From Clostridium sp. 28_12 (GTDB taxonomy: Bacteria > Bacillota > Clostridia > TANB77 > CAG-508), in the NCBI GenBank assembly GCA_001916055.1, contig MNRR01000028.1:1-11811 (forward strand): a DNA stretch of 11,811 nt, read 5' to 3'. The translations under genes and the position numbers were made by a program. Numbering within the stretch: the stretch's first letter is position 1; each line of letters starts with the position of its first letter. The notes under the pieces were generated by a model. The model was not told the origin of the DNA, made no database searches, and worked only from the letters and a program-made list of their open reading frames with translations. Of this stretch, positions 1 through 6,278 are shown in pieces.

Positions 1-1
1 A

Positions 2-30
2 TTGACAAAGATAAAAAAAATCAATATAAT
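2..30 (+). promoter_or_regulatory. Consensus sigma-A promoter for tRNA-Gly
   Basis: A perfect -35 box TTGACA (2-7) is followed by a 17-nt spacer and a perfect -10 box TATAAT (25-30). Transcription should start near 37, about 15 nt before the tRNA. An exact consensus suits a highly expressed stable RNA gene. The - strand promoters in this window differ, with TTGCAA-type -35 boxes. Confidence 0.85.
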
Positions 31-51
31 ATAAAAAGTTCAGGAAAACAT

Positions 52-125
<74 letters not shown>

Positions 126-167
126 ATGACGTTTCTATTTGGAATTTTTATAGAACAGATATATATG

Positions 168-198
168 AAATCAATCAGTAAAATGGTTGATTTTTTTT
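168..198 (+). terminator. Intrinsic terminator of tRNA-Gly
   Basis: A 9-bp stem AAATCAATC (168-176) / GGTTGATTT (185-193), with one G.U pair and an 8-nt loop, runs directly into eight T residues (191-198). It lies 42 nt after the tRNA CCA end and is the likely main terminator of the tRNA transcript. Confidence 0.75.
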
Positions 199-294
199 GT
201 TGCCTAAAAACAATATTAAAATCATCCAAATGAAAGACAAGAACAACGACAGCAACAAATGCAATGCGACAATGCTAAAACTAATATCATAGTC

Positions 295-329
295 AAACAG
301 AGTGGGAGTTGCACCTACTCTGTTTTTTT
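295..329 (+). terminator. Second intrinsic terminator on the + strand
   Basis: A 12-bp stem AAACAGAGTGGG (295-306) / CCTACTCTGTTT (314-325), with one G.U pair and a 7-nt loop, ends in seven T residues (323-329). It is stronger than the first terminator and about 100 nt beyond it. It may be a fail-safe for the tRNA unit, or the end of a gene or small RNA no longer recognisable between 199 and 294. Confidence 0.8.
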
Positions 330-477
330 AGGCATAAAAAAGTATATATTAATGAAAATATCTCTTGAAAAACTATAAAAAATTATGTATTACAATAATA
401 TGTAAAAGTAGGAATGAAATGAGTAATAATTAGAATTTAAAGAAATTGGAAAGACAAGCTATAAATAATAGAATAAA

Positions 478-514
478 GTAAAATACCGTTGATATATGCC
501 AGACGGTATTTTAC
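478..514 (-). terminator. Hairpin terminator of the HD-GYP gene
   Basis: A perfect 12-bp inverted repeat, GTAAAATACCGT (478-489) and ACGGTATTTTAC (503-514), has a 13-nt loop. Read on the - strand it starts 13 nt after the HD-GYP stop codon and is followed by TTTATTCTATT, a broken U-rich run. The U tract is imperfect, so efficiency is uncertain. Confidence 0.7.
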
Positions 515-527
515 GAAAGATATAACA

Positions 528-1481
528 TTATACTTTTAATTTTTTAATACTCTTTATTTCAGTATAAAGTGTATCTATAATAGCTTTTCTTTTATTATAA
601 GCATCTAAATATTCTTGATAAATACCATGAAAATTATCAAGAGTTTCTCCTGGTTTTAATAGCATTTTTATTCCTTCTAAATAAAAGTTCATCTTCTTTT
701 CATTTTTTGCACTGTTCATTTTATTTTCATATTTTTCCATTAATTTAAATCTTTCAATTTCATTTTGAAGTGTATCTACATAATTTTGGGTACAAAAAAT
801 TTCATAAGAAATATCATCAATTACAGCCTTTAATAAAGTACGCACAACAAGAGGATTATTTTTCCCAACTTCTGGGTCTTTAGGTGGATTATGAGAAAAA
901 CGAGAATTATCTGATTCATTAACAGGATGAGCTTCTTCTATTAAGATTTTTAAAGTATCTGTAATACCAATATGTGTTTTGTATTGTCTTTTACTTACAA
1001 TAGCATCATATTCATCAGCAACTCTAATTATTTGACCTTCATAAGGAATGTCTTTTTTTGTTAAACCTCGTGGATAACCTGTACCATTTAAAGCTTCATG
1101 ATGGTACCAAGGACCAGCAGCATAAGGACGAAGTTTTAAATCTTTCATACACATATTATATCCTAAAGTAGTATGAGTTTTCATAATTTCATATTCTTCT
1201 TGAGTTAGTTTTGAAGTTTTCTGAAGTATTTCTGGAGGAATAAATAATTTGCCCAAATCATGTAAATAAGCACATATTGTACAATATTCTGTAAATCCAT
1301 TTGATAAGTGTAATTTTTTACACAAGTTACACGTTATTGCAGCAACACTTTCACAATGTTTTCTCGTATATACATCTAATGAATCCAACAAATTTAATTG
1401 GTACTGAATTGCATTGTCTAGGTTGTAAGATTTTAAATATGTTTTATCATAAAAATCAAATACTTTTTTTATTTCTTTCAT
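528..1481 (-). CDS. HD-GYP domain phosphohydrolase (putative cyclic-dinucleotide phosphodiesterase)
   Basis: This 317-residue soluble protein carries a full HD-GYP domain. The expected metal and catalytic residues are present: H42, the HDLGK motif at 74-78 (H74, D75, K78), H103, HHE at 127-129, the GxGYP signature at 133-137, and D156 in VADEYDA followed by R165 and Y167. HD-GYP enzymes of this type usually hydrolyse cyclic di-GMP. From sequence alone the substrate (c-di-GMP or another dinucleotide) is inference. Residues from about 190 to 317 form a charged, helical C-terminal extension with no recognised domain. There is no receiver domain, signal peptide or membrane segment, so the input signal is unknown. 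The ATG is preceded by GAGAAAGGA (1491-1499) at 9 nt. It is a single-gene unit with its own promoter and terminator. Confidence 0.9.
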   Translation of the reverse strand: MKEIKKVFDFYDKTYLKSYNLDNAIQYQLNLLDSLDVYTRKHCESVAAITCNLCKKLHLSNGFTEYCTICAYLHDLGKLFIPPEILQKTSKLTQEEYEIMKTHTTLGYNMCMKDLKLRPYAAGPWYHHEALNGTGYPRGLTKKDIPYEGQIIRVADEYDAIVSKRQYKTHIGITDTLKILIEEAHPVNESDNSRFSHNPPKDPEVGKNNPLVVRTLLKAVIDDISYEIFCTQNYVDTLQNEIERFKLMEKYENKMNSAKNEKKMNFYLEGIKMLLKPGETLDNFHGIYQEYLDAYNKRKAIIDTLYTEIKSIKKLKV

Positions 1482-1515
1482 TTGTAAAAATCCTTTCTCA
1501 TTATAAGCTAGATAA

Positions 1516-1544
1516 ATAATACCATTTATTTATAAATTGTGCAA
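1516..1544 (-). promoter_or_regulatory. Promoter of the HD-GYP gene
   Basis: On the - strand TTGCAC (1544-1539) is followed by a 17-nt spacer and TATTAT (1521-1516). A TG before the -10 box (TGGTATTAT) gives an extended -10. It starts within 10 nt of the T tract of the ftsL terminator, making a compact terminator-promoter junction. Confidence 0.75.
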
Positions 1545-1552
1545 GCACATTA

Positions 1553-1589
1553 AACAAAAAAGCCAATTCATTTTTCAAATGTTTTGGCT
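1553..1589 (-). terminator. Terminator after ftsL
   Basis: On the - strand AGCCAA (1589-1584) pairs with TTGGCT (1566-1561). Inside it a second CATTT/AAATG stem closes a GAA loop, with a small internal bulge between the two stems. The right arm runs into TTTTTTGTTT (1560-1551). It begins directly after the ftsL stop codon and ends the mraZ-rsmH-ftsL operon. Confidence 0.75.
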
Positions 1590-2081
1590 CTATTTGTTTA
1601 TAAAATATTCTATTACTTTATCTACTAAACTTACTTTTTCTTCTTTTATTAATTTACTGGTTGTTTCTACATTGTCAGATTTGTTTAATTCTATCGGAAC
1701 TCCAGCTTTTTTCTGCATTCCTAATGCTTCAGTAGCTTTTTGTTGAATGCTATTCCAGTCTAAAGTACTTTCAACCTCTTTTATACTTTTTTCAACCTGT
1801 CCATTTTCTTTTTGAACTACAGCAAGATTATTTTCTAAATCTTTCTTTTGATTAAACATCTCCATTATAGAAATTTCTCTATAACTAACAGTAAGTAACA
1901 TGCCAAAAATTGCCAATACTATTACTACTTGCAAAGCTCTATTTTTTCCTTGTTTTGCTTTTGTATTGACTTTTTTCTTTTCCAAATTTTTTTCAATTTT
2001 AACTTTTTTTACTTTTACTTCGGTATAATCTGGTTCATATTTTCTTGGACTTGTTCCATATTGATATGAATTCATTGGCAT
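1590..2081 (-). CDS. ftsL: Cell division protein FtsL-like (septum formation, bitopic)
   Basis: The 163-residue product has the FtsL layout: a basic cytoplasmic N-terminus (1-48), one membrane helix at about 49-67, an extracellular coiled coil at about 73-105, and the C-terminal pattern IQQKATEALGMQ (112-123) typical of Firmicutes FtsL. The family forms the FtsL-FtsB/DivIC-DivIB complex that activates septal peptidoglycan synthesis. I chose the ATG at 2081 because AAAGGAGGTG lies 6 nt upstream of it. A possible ATG 36 nt further upstream has no such site and overlaps rsmH. The gene follows rsmH by 13 nt, and its ribosome binding site overlaps the rsmH stop codon, suggesting translational coupling. 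FtsL proteins diverge fast, so the name rests on topology, motif and position. The lysine-rich N-terminus and the hydrophilic C-terminal tail (131-163) lengthen it beyond a typical FtsL of about 100-120 residues. Confidence 0.83.
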   Translation of the reverse strand: MPMNSYQYGTSPRKYEPDYTEVKVKKVKIEKNLEKKKVNTKAKQGKNRALQVVIVLAIFGMLLTVSYREISIMEMFNQKKDLENNLAVVQKENGQVEKSIKEVESTLDWNSIQQKATEALGMQKKAGVPIELNKSDNVETTSKLIKEEKVSLVDKVIEYFINK

Positions 2082-2094
2082 GTTCTCACCTCCT

Positions 2095-3033
2095 TTATCT
2101 TTCGTCACATTTTTCAAAAATCCTTAATTTTGCACTTTTTGATCTTGAGTTTTCTTCTTGTTCTTTTTCTGTTGCGATTATTGGTTTTTTATTTATGATT
2201 TTTCCTTCTGACTTTGCACCACATACACAATATGGCAAGTCTTTTGGACATGTGCATTTTCCTTGTGCATCTATATATGCATTTTTTACTGCTCTATCTT
2301 CTAGTGAATGGAATGTTATTATACACAATCTTCCACCATTTTTTAAGTGTTTTATACATTTTTGCACAGTTTCGTATAATGGTCTGATTTCGTCATTTAC
2401 TTCAATTCTAATTGCTTGAAATGTTCTCTTTGCTGGGTGTCCATCTTTTTTCGCAAATGCAGGCATTGATTTTTCAATAATCTGCACTAATTCCTCTGTT
2501 GTCTCTATTTCCTTGTTTTTTCGATATATACAAACATTTTTCGCAATTTGCCTAGAAAATCGCTCTTCTCCATATTCATAAATGATATCAGCTAATTTTT
2601 CTTCTGAATAGTTGTTAACAACTTCTTTTGCTGTTAATTTTTGAGTTTTATCCATTCTCATATCTAGTTCATTATTTCCTAAATAGCTAAATCCTCTCTC
2701 TCTTTCATCTAGTTGATATGAAGATACTCCCAAGTCTAGTAAGATTCCATCAACTTTTTCTATTCCTAGTTTTTCTAAAATTTCTTCAATTTCATCATGA
2801 TTTCCATGTATGTATTTTACATTGGCAAAGTCTTTAAGATTTTCTTTTGCTGCCTTTAAAGCATCTTCATCTCTATCGATACCAATGAGTAAACCTTCAG
2901 GTGATAATTGCTTTAAAATTTCTTTACTATGTCCTGCTCCACCTAAAGTTCCATCTACATATATTCCATTTGGTTTTATATTTAATCCTTGTATTGTTTC
3001 TTCTAGCAATACTGGTTTATGCTTAAACTCCAA
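2095..3033 (-). CDS. rsmH: 16S rRNA (cytosine(1402)-N(4))-methyltransferase RsmH
   Basis: This 312-residue enzyme (also called MraW) uses S-adenosylmethionine to methylate N4 of C1402 in the 16S rRNA decoding centre. The family motifs are present in order: HKPVLLEE (5-12), the SAM-binding DGTLGGAGHS (27-36), GIDRDEDAL (51-59), DGILLDLGVSS (95-105), DMRMD (124-128), HPAKRTFQAIRIEVN (199-213) and FHSLEDR (241-247). A cysteine cluster C260/C262/C269/C271 is present, as in many Firmicutes RsmH proteins. Length is normal. The start is a TTG, selected because AAAGAGGTG (3039-3047) sits 5 nt upstream and no ATG is available near the conserved N-terminus. It is the second gene of the mraZ operon, unusually far (194 nt) from mraZ and tightly joined to ftsL. 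Confidence 0.97.
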   Translation of the reverse strand: MEFKHKPVLLEETIQGLNIKPNGIYVDGTLGGAGHSKEILKQLSPEGLLIGIDRDEDALKAAKENLKDFANVKYIHGNHDEIEEILEKLGIEKVDGILLDLGVSSYQLDERERGFSYLGNNELDMRMDKTQKLTAKEVVNNYSEEKLADIIYEYGEERFSRQIAKNVCIYRKNKEIETTEELVQIIEKSMPAFAKKDGHPAKRTFQAIRIEVNDEIRPLYETVQKCIKHLKNGGRLCIITFHSLEDRAVKNAYIDAQGKCTCPKDLPYCVCGAKSEGKIINKKPIIATEKEQEENSRSKSAKLRIFEKCDER

Positions 3034-3059
3034 TTTTACACCTCTTTAAAATAATTTAT

Positions 3060-3097
3060 TGCAGCTGAAGAGTTTTTGATATTTTCCTACAGCTGCA
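3060..3097 (-). other. Hairpin between mraZ and rsmH
   Basis: The perfect 8-bp arms TGCAGCTG (3060-3067) and CAGCTGCA (3090-3097) enclose a 22-nt loop. On the - strand the hairpin starts 4 nt after the end of the open frame that follows mraZ and ends about 12 nt before the rsmH ribosome binding site. It has no good U tract in that direction (AATAAATTATTTT). On the + strand it is followed by TTTTTT, but no + strand gene is present. It may be an attenuator, a processing signal or a barrier between the two genes. The role is unknown. Confidence 0.5.
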
Positions 3098-3101
3098 TTT
3101 T

Positions 3102-3227
3102 TTATACTTCTTTTGTTTCTTGGAATTTATCTTTAGCAATTTTATCTTTTGTAACTTTTTTTGTTTTTTCTTTAGTTTGATTTCTTTTGTACTTTTGTCT
3201 TTTGTTTTTTATATAAACTTTTGCAAG
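3102..3227 (-). other. In-frame open stretch after the mraZ stop codon (41 codons)
   Basis: Directly after the mraZ TAA (3230-3228) the same reading frame stays open for 41 sense codons and ends at TAA (3104-3102). The predicted tail is very lysine-rich (for example KVTKDKIAKDKFQETKEV). Several TAA triplets occur in this A-rich DNA, but all within the stretch fall in another phase (ACT AAA, GAT AAA, GCT AAA), as expected of coding sequence. It has no ATG, GTG or TTG start in phase and no ribosome binding site. It could be a tail lost through a recent stop mutation, a readthrough extension, or purine-rich spacer that is open by chance. Confidence 0.35.
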
Positions 3228-3653
3228 TTATATACCTAGCATTGTCATATTTTCTGCAATCTCATCTGCTGAAATGTTTTCATCACATTTTTGCCAGATT
3301 TCTTTATCCCATATTTCTAATCTTGTTCCAACTCCTACTATTACTGCATCTTTTCCTAGTTTTGCTGCTTCTCTTAAGTTCGCTGGTATTAAAAATCTTC
3401 CTTGCTTGTCTATTTCACATTCTGTTGCTCCTGATAAGAAAAATCTAACAAAGTTTCTTGCGTTTTTGTCTGATAATGGAAGGGCTTTTAGTTTTTCTTC
3501 AAAATTTAACCACTCATTTTGTGAAAATACGAATAAACATCCATCTAAGCCTTTAGTTATTATAAACTTTTCGCCTATGTCTTGTCTTAGTTTTGCTGGC
3601 ATTATCATTCTTCCTTTTGTATCTAAAGAATGCTCGTATTCACCAATTAGCAA
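3228..3653 (-). CDS. mraZ: Transcriptional regulator MraZ
   Basis: The 141-residue protein has two SpoVT/AbrB-like MraZ repeats, each with the conserved D-x-x-G-R signature: DTKGR at 11-15 and DKQGR at 82-86. MraZ forms ring-shaped oligomers that bind direct repeats in front of the division and cell-wall (dcw) cluster and repress it. Such repeats are present just upstream (3681-3707). The start is a TTG at 3653-3651, 8 nt after GAGGTG (3662-3667). It gives the usual N-terminus MLIGEYEHSLD and a length close to that of other MraZ proteins. The last residues (ADEIAENMTMLGI) match a normal family C-terminus, so the protein looks complete despite the open frame after its stop. Confidence 0.96.
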   Translation of the reverse strand: MLIGEYEHSLDTKGRMIMPAKLRQDIGEKFIITKGLDGCLFVFSQNEWLNFEEKLKALPLSDKNARNFVRFFLSGATECEIDKQGRFLIPANLREAAKLGKDAVIVGVGTRLEIWDKEIWQKCDENISADEIAENMTMLGI

Positions 3654-3680
3654 TTAAACTTCACCTCATTTCTTTTTCTA

Positions 3681-3707
3681 CCACTTTGTGCCACTTTCTA
3701 CCACTTC
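3681..3707 (-). promoter_or_regulatory. Three MraZ boxes (autoregulatory operator)
   Basis: On the - strand GAAGTGG, AAAGTGG and AAAGTGG occur with an exact 10-bp period (+ strand CCACTTC at 3701, CCACTTT at 3691 and CCACTTT at 3681). Known MraZ operators are G-rich direct repeats of the AAAGTG type with 10-bp spacing. The boxes cover the predicted transcription start (about 3707) and the early leader, a position suited to repression by MraZ. Confidence 0.88.
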
Positions 3708-3713
3708 GATACC

Positions 3714-3742
3714 ATAATAATACATTTCGTTTTATTTTGCAA
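3714..3742 (-). promoter_or_regulatory. Promoter of mraZ-rsmH-ftsL
   Basis: On the - strand TTGCAA (3742-3737), a 17-nt spacer and TATTAT (3719-3714) form a sigma-A-type promoter. The predicted start near 3707 falls at the edge of the MraZ boxes. Only 25 nt separate the uvrB stop codon from the -35 box and no terminator is visible there, so uvrB transcripts may also enter the operon. Confidence 0.8.
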
Positions 3743-3767
3743 GTGTTTTTAAGAATTTTTTTTATTT

Positions 3768-5723
3768 TTATATTAACTTTTCTAGCTCTTTTATTTTGTC
3801 TCTAATTTCAGCTGCTTGCTCAAATTCCATTTTACTAGCAAATTCAAGCATTTCCTCTGTTAATTTATTTATTGTTTCTTTAATGTCTTCTTCTTTTTCT
3901 AATTTATATTCTACTCCTATATTTTCAGTTTGAATTGCCCTAATTGAATCTCTAATAGATTTTTTTATTGTTGTTGGTGTGATATTATGTTCTTTATTGT
4001 ATGCCTCTTGGATTCCACGTCTTCTGTTTGTCTCTTTTATTGCTTTTTCCATTGAATCTGTAAGTTCATCTGCATACATTATAACTGTTCCATCTGTATT
4101 TCTTGCAGCACGTCCTATTGTTTGAATTAGTGAACGTTCTGAACGCAAAAATCCTTCTTTATCTGCGTCAAGTATTGCAACTAATGAAACTTCTGGGATA
4201 TCCAATCCCTCTCTTAATAGGTTTATTCCTACTAAAACATCAAATTCTCCTAAACGTAATTTACGAATTATTTCCATTCTTTCTAATGCTTTTGTGTCTG
4301 AATGTATATAATTTACCTTTATATCTAAACTTTTTAAATATTCAGTTAAGTCTTCTGCCATCTTTTTAGTTAATGTTGTTACTAATACTCTTTCTTTTCT
4401 TTCCACTCTAATTCTAATTTGTTCTAACAAGTCATCTATTTGATTTGTTACTGGTTTTACTTCTATTTTAGGGTCAAGTAACCCAGTTGGTCTAATAATT
4501 TGTTCCACTACATTGTTTCCCGAATGTTCATTTTCGTAATCAGCAGGTGTAGCACTTACAAATACAACTTGATTAATTCTTTCTTCAAATTCATTAAATG
4601 TCAGTGGTCTATTATCAAATGCTGATGGTAATCTAAAACCATATTTTACAAGTGATTCTTTTCTAGCTCTGTCACCATTATACATTGCTCTAACTTGTGG
4701 AATTGTTGCATGTGATTCATCTATTAATAATAGGAAATCTTTTGGGAAGTAATCGAATAATGTAAATGGTGGGCTTCCTGGTTCTCTTCCACTTATATGT
4801 CTTGAATAGTTTTCTATTCCTTGGCAAAATCCTGTTTCTTTCATCATTTCTATATCAAAATTGGTTCGTTCTTGAATACGTTGTGCTTCTATTAATTTGT
4901 TTTCTTTTTTGAAATATTCTACTCTTTCTTCCATTTCTTTTTCAATTGTTTTTATAGCTCTTTCCATCTTTTCTTTAGATGTTACATAATGTGAATTTGG
5001 GAATACCATTACATGTTCTCTTGTTCCTATTGATTTTCCTGTTAATGGATTTATTTCACTTATTTTTTCAATTTCATCTCCCCAGAACTCCACTCTTATA
5101 GCTGATTCTCCTTTATCTGATGGATATATTTCTACAATGTCCCCTTTGGCTCTAAAAGTTCCTCTTTTAAAGTCTATTTCATTTCTAGAATATTGCATAT
5201 TTACTAGTTTTTTCAGCATTTTGTCTCTTTCTACCTGCATTCCTGGACGTAATGATACTATCATATTTTCATAGTCTATCGGATCTCCTAATCCATATAT
5301 ACATGATACTGATGCTACTATTATTACATCTCTTGTTTCAAATAATGATGCTGTTGCTGAATGTCTTAGTTTGTCTATCTCATCATTTATTGATGCATCT
5401 TTTTCTATATATGTGTCACTTTGTGCAATATAACTTTCTGGTTGATAATAATCATAATATGACACAAAGTATTCAACATGATTTTCTGGAAAAAACTCTT
5501 TGAATTCGGAATATAATTGTCCTGCTAGTGTCTTATTATGTGCTAATACCAATGTTGGTTTCTGCGTTTTTTCTATTATATTTGCCATTGTGAATGTTTT
5601 TCCAGAGCCCGTAACTCCTAGAAGTGTCTGGTATTTCTCGCCTCTTTCTATTCCTTTTACTAGATAATCTATTGCCTTAGGTTGGTCGCCTGTTGGCTTA
5701 TATTCTGAGTGTAATTTAAACAT
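3768..5723 (-). CDS. uvrB: Excinuclease ABC subunit UvrB
   Basis: This 651-residue protein is the damage-verifying helicase-like subunit of nucleotide excision repair. It is loaded by UvrA and recruits UvrC for incision. The motifs are complete: Walker A GVTGSGKT (36-43), LAHNKTLAGQL (60-70), the DNA-clamping beta-hairpin region starting YFVSYYDYYQPE (85-96), Walker B-like DESH (335-338), FVSATP (388-393), LLREGLDIPEV (502-512), QTIGRAARN (534-542), and a C-terminal UVR domain (about 616-651) that contacts UvrC or UvrA. The ATG has the site AAAGGGAGG (5728-5736) ending 4 nt upstream. No uvrA follows here; the downstream neighbour is mraZ. I see no LexA-type box (GAAC-N4-GTTC) upstream. Instead an 11-bp inverted repeat touches the ribosome binding site. 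A TATTAT lies about 65 nt upstream of that repeat's centre region, but its -35 is poor. Confidence 0.98.
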   Translation of the reverse strand: MFKLHSEYKPTGDQPKAIDYLVKGIERGEKYQTLLGVTGSGKTFTMANIIEKTQKPTLVLAHNKTLAGQLYSEFKEFFPENHVEYFVSYYDYYQPESYIAQSDTYIEKDASINDEIDKLRHSATASLFETRDVIIVASVSCIYGLGDPIDYENMIVSLRPGMQVERDKMLKKLVNMQYSRNEIDFKRGTFRAKGDIVEIYPSDKGESAIRVEFWGDEIEKISEINPLTGKSIGTREHVMVFPNSHYVTSKEKMERAIKTIEKEMEERVEYFKKENKLIEAQRIQERTNFDIEMMKETGFCQGIENYSRHISGREPGSPPFTLFDYFPKDFLLLIDESHATIPQVRAMYNGDRARKESLVKYGFRLPSAFDNRPLTFNEFEERINQVVFVSATPADYENEHSGNNVVEQIIRPTGLLDPKIEVKPVTNQIDDLLEQIRIRVERKERVLVTTLTKKMAEDLTEYLKSLDIKVNYIHSDTKALERMEIIRKLRLGEFDVLVGINLLREGLDIPEVSLVAILDADKEGFLRSERSLIQTIGRAARNTDGTVIMYADELTDSMEKAIKETNRRRGIQEAYNKEHNITPTTIKKSIRDSIRAIQTENIGVEYKLEKEEDIKETINKLTEEMLEFASKMEFEQAAEIRDKIKELEKLI

Positions 5724-5733
5724 ATTTCCTCCC

Positions 5734-5774
5734 TTTGTGACCTAAAAATACATTTCCACAAACTAGGTCACAAA
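5734..5774 (-). promoter_or_regulatory. Inverted repeat in the uvrB leader
   Basis: The perfect 11-bp arms TTTGTGACCTA and TAGGTCACAAA (5734-5744 and 5764-5774) flank a 19-nt loop. On the - strand the second arm ends immediately before GGGAGG, sharing AAA with the extended ribosome binding site. As DNA it could be a repressor operator. As RNA it forms a stem that would sit against the ribosome binding site. It has no U tract, so it is not a normal terminator. Confidence 0.7.
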
Positions 5775-5829
5775 CTCTATTTTTCTAACTAAATAATATT
5801 AAAATAAATTTTCATATTCTTGAATTAAT

Positions 5830-5859
5830 TTAGGGGGCTATTTTTCAACAGTCCCCTAA
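5830..5859 (-). terminator. Hairpin after the orphan gene, probable weak terminator
   Basis: TTAGGGG (5830-5836) and CCCCTAA (5853-5859) form a GC-rich stem. It extends inward through CTGTT/AATAG to a GAAA tetraloop on the - strand, with one mismatch and one wobble. It starts 5 nt after the stop codon of the 5865-6254 gene. On the - strand the following bases are ATTAATTC, not a U run, so it may terminate weakly or only protect the 3' end of the mRNA. Confidence 0.55.
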
Positions 5860-5864
5860 CTCTT

Positions 5865-6254
5865 TTACTTTGTATTTCTTTCCTGGCTCAATCTTCTTGC
5901 TTCTCTTTGGAGTCTTTTTGTCTCCAAGGAAATACTCGTTAGTAATTTCTCGTTCAAAGGCGGTTTAGACTTCTTACTCTCATCTGTAATGTATTCAACT
6001 TTGCCTTTTTCCCCTTTATTCTTGGTATTGTACCAAGATACTACGTTAGAAGACATCCCCATTCCGTTTTCTCTTAACGTAACTTTTACGTCAAACCCGT
6101 TTTCTGCAATTCTTTCTGCCACTTCTGGATAGAGTGGATCAGAAAAACAAACACTGCATCTTGTCCATCCTCCAGCTACTGCTTTATCAATCTCTTTCAT
6201 AGCATTTTCATACTGGTTATCAAGTGATCTCTGCCGTGCTTCTGTTGCATTCAT
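5865..6254 (-). CDS. Hypothetical protein, 129 aa, GC-richer than neighbours
   Basis: I do not recognise a characterised family. The start ATG at 6254 is chosen because AGGAGGAT (6263-6269) lies 8 nt upstream. An earlier possible start at 6296 has no such site and lies in a palindrome. The protein begins MNATEARQRS, has a helical N-terminus (about 1-27), then a stretch likely to be alpha/beta (about 32-70) with C33/C36 (CSVC) and the segment PEVAERIAENGFDVKVTL, then VVSWYN, and ends in a basic helix (about 100-129). This resembles small proteins often seen in phages and prophages that start N-A-x-E-A-R and carry an E-x-L-x-x-x-G-[FY]-x-V segment. That link is from memory and weak. Hand counts give about 39-40% GC against about 27-30% in neighbouring genes, a sign of transfer. 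It has its own promoter and two palindromic elements upstream. Confidence 0.8.
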   Translation of the reverse strand: MNATEARQRSLDNQYENAMKEIDKAVAGGWTRCSVCFSDPLYPEVAERIAENGFDVKVTLRENGMGMSSNVVSWYNTKNKGEKGKVEYITDESKKSKPPLNEKLLTSISLETKRLQREARRLSQERNTK

Positions 6255-6278
6255 AATTATAATCCTCCTGTTAATTAG

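Larger units (their letters stand above)
126..527. other. Intergenic region between tRNA-Gly and the HD-GYP gene
   Basis: This 402-nt stretch holds no protein gene that I can support. It contains two + strand terminators (168-198 and 295-329) and one hairpin serving the convergent - strand gene (478-514). The stretch between the two + strand terminators (199-294) has a short ATG frame (230-292, 20 codons) without a ribosome binding site. The A-rich segment 330-477 shows no recognisable element. Confidence 0.7.

Noticed and set aside
230..292. Short ATG frame of 20 codons between the two tRNA terminators
   Set aside because: It has no ribosome binding site or promoter, and its composition is that of A-rich spacer.
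364..392. Possible + strand promoter (TTGAAA, 17 nt, TATTAC)
   Set aside because: Such matches are expected by chance in this A/T-rich spacer, and no gene follows on the + strand before the convergent terminator.
2082..2117. Upstream start for ftsL
   Set aside because: The start at 2117 overlaps rsmH and lacks a ribosome binding site. AAAGGAGGTG precisely precedes the ATG at 2081.
5724..5864. LexA box before uvrB
   Set aside because: No GAAC-N4-GTTC or close variant was found. The dyad present has a different sequence and a much longer centre.
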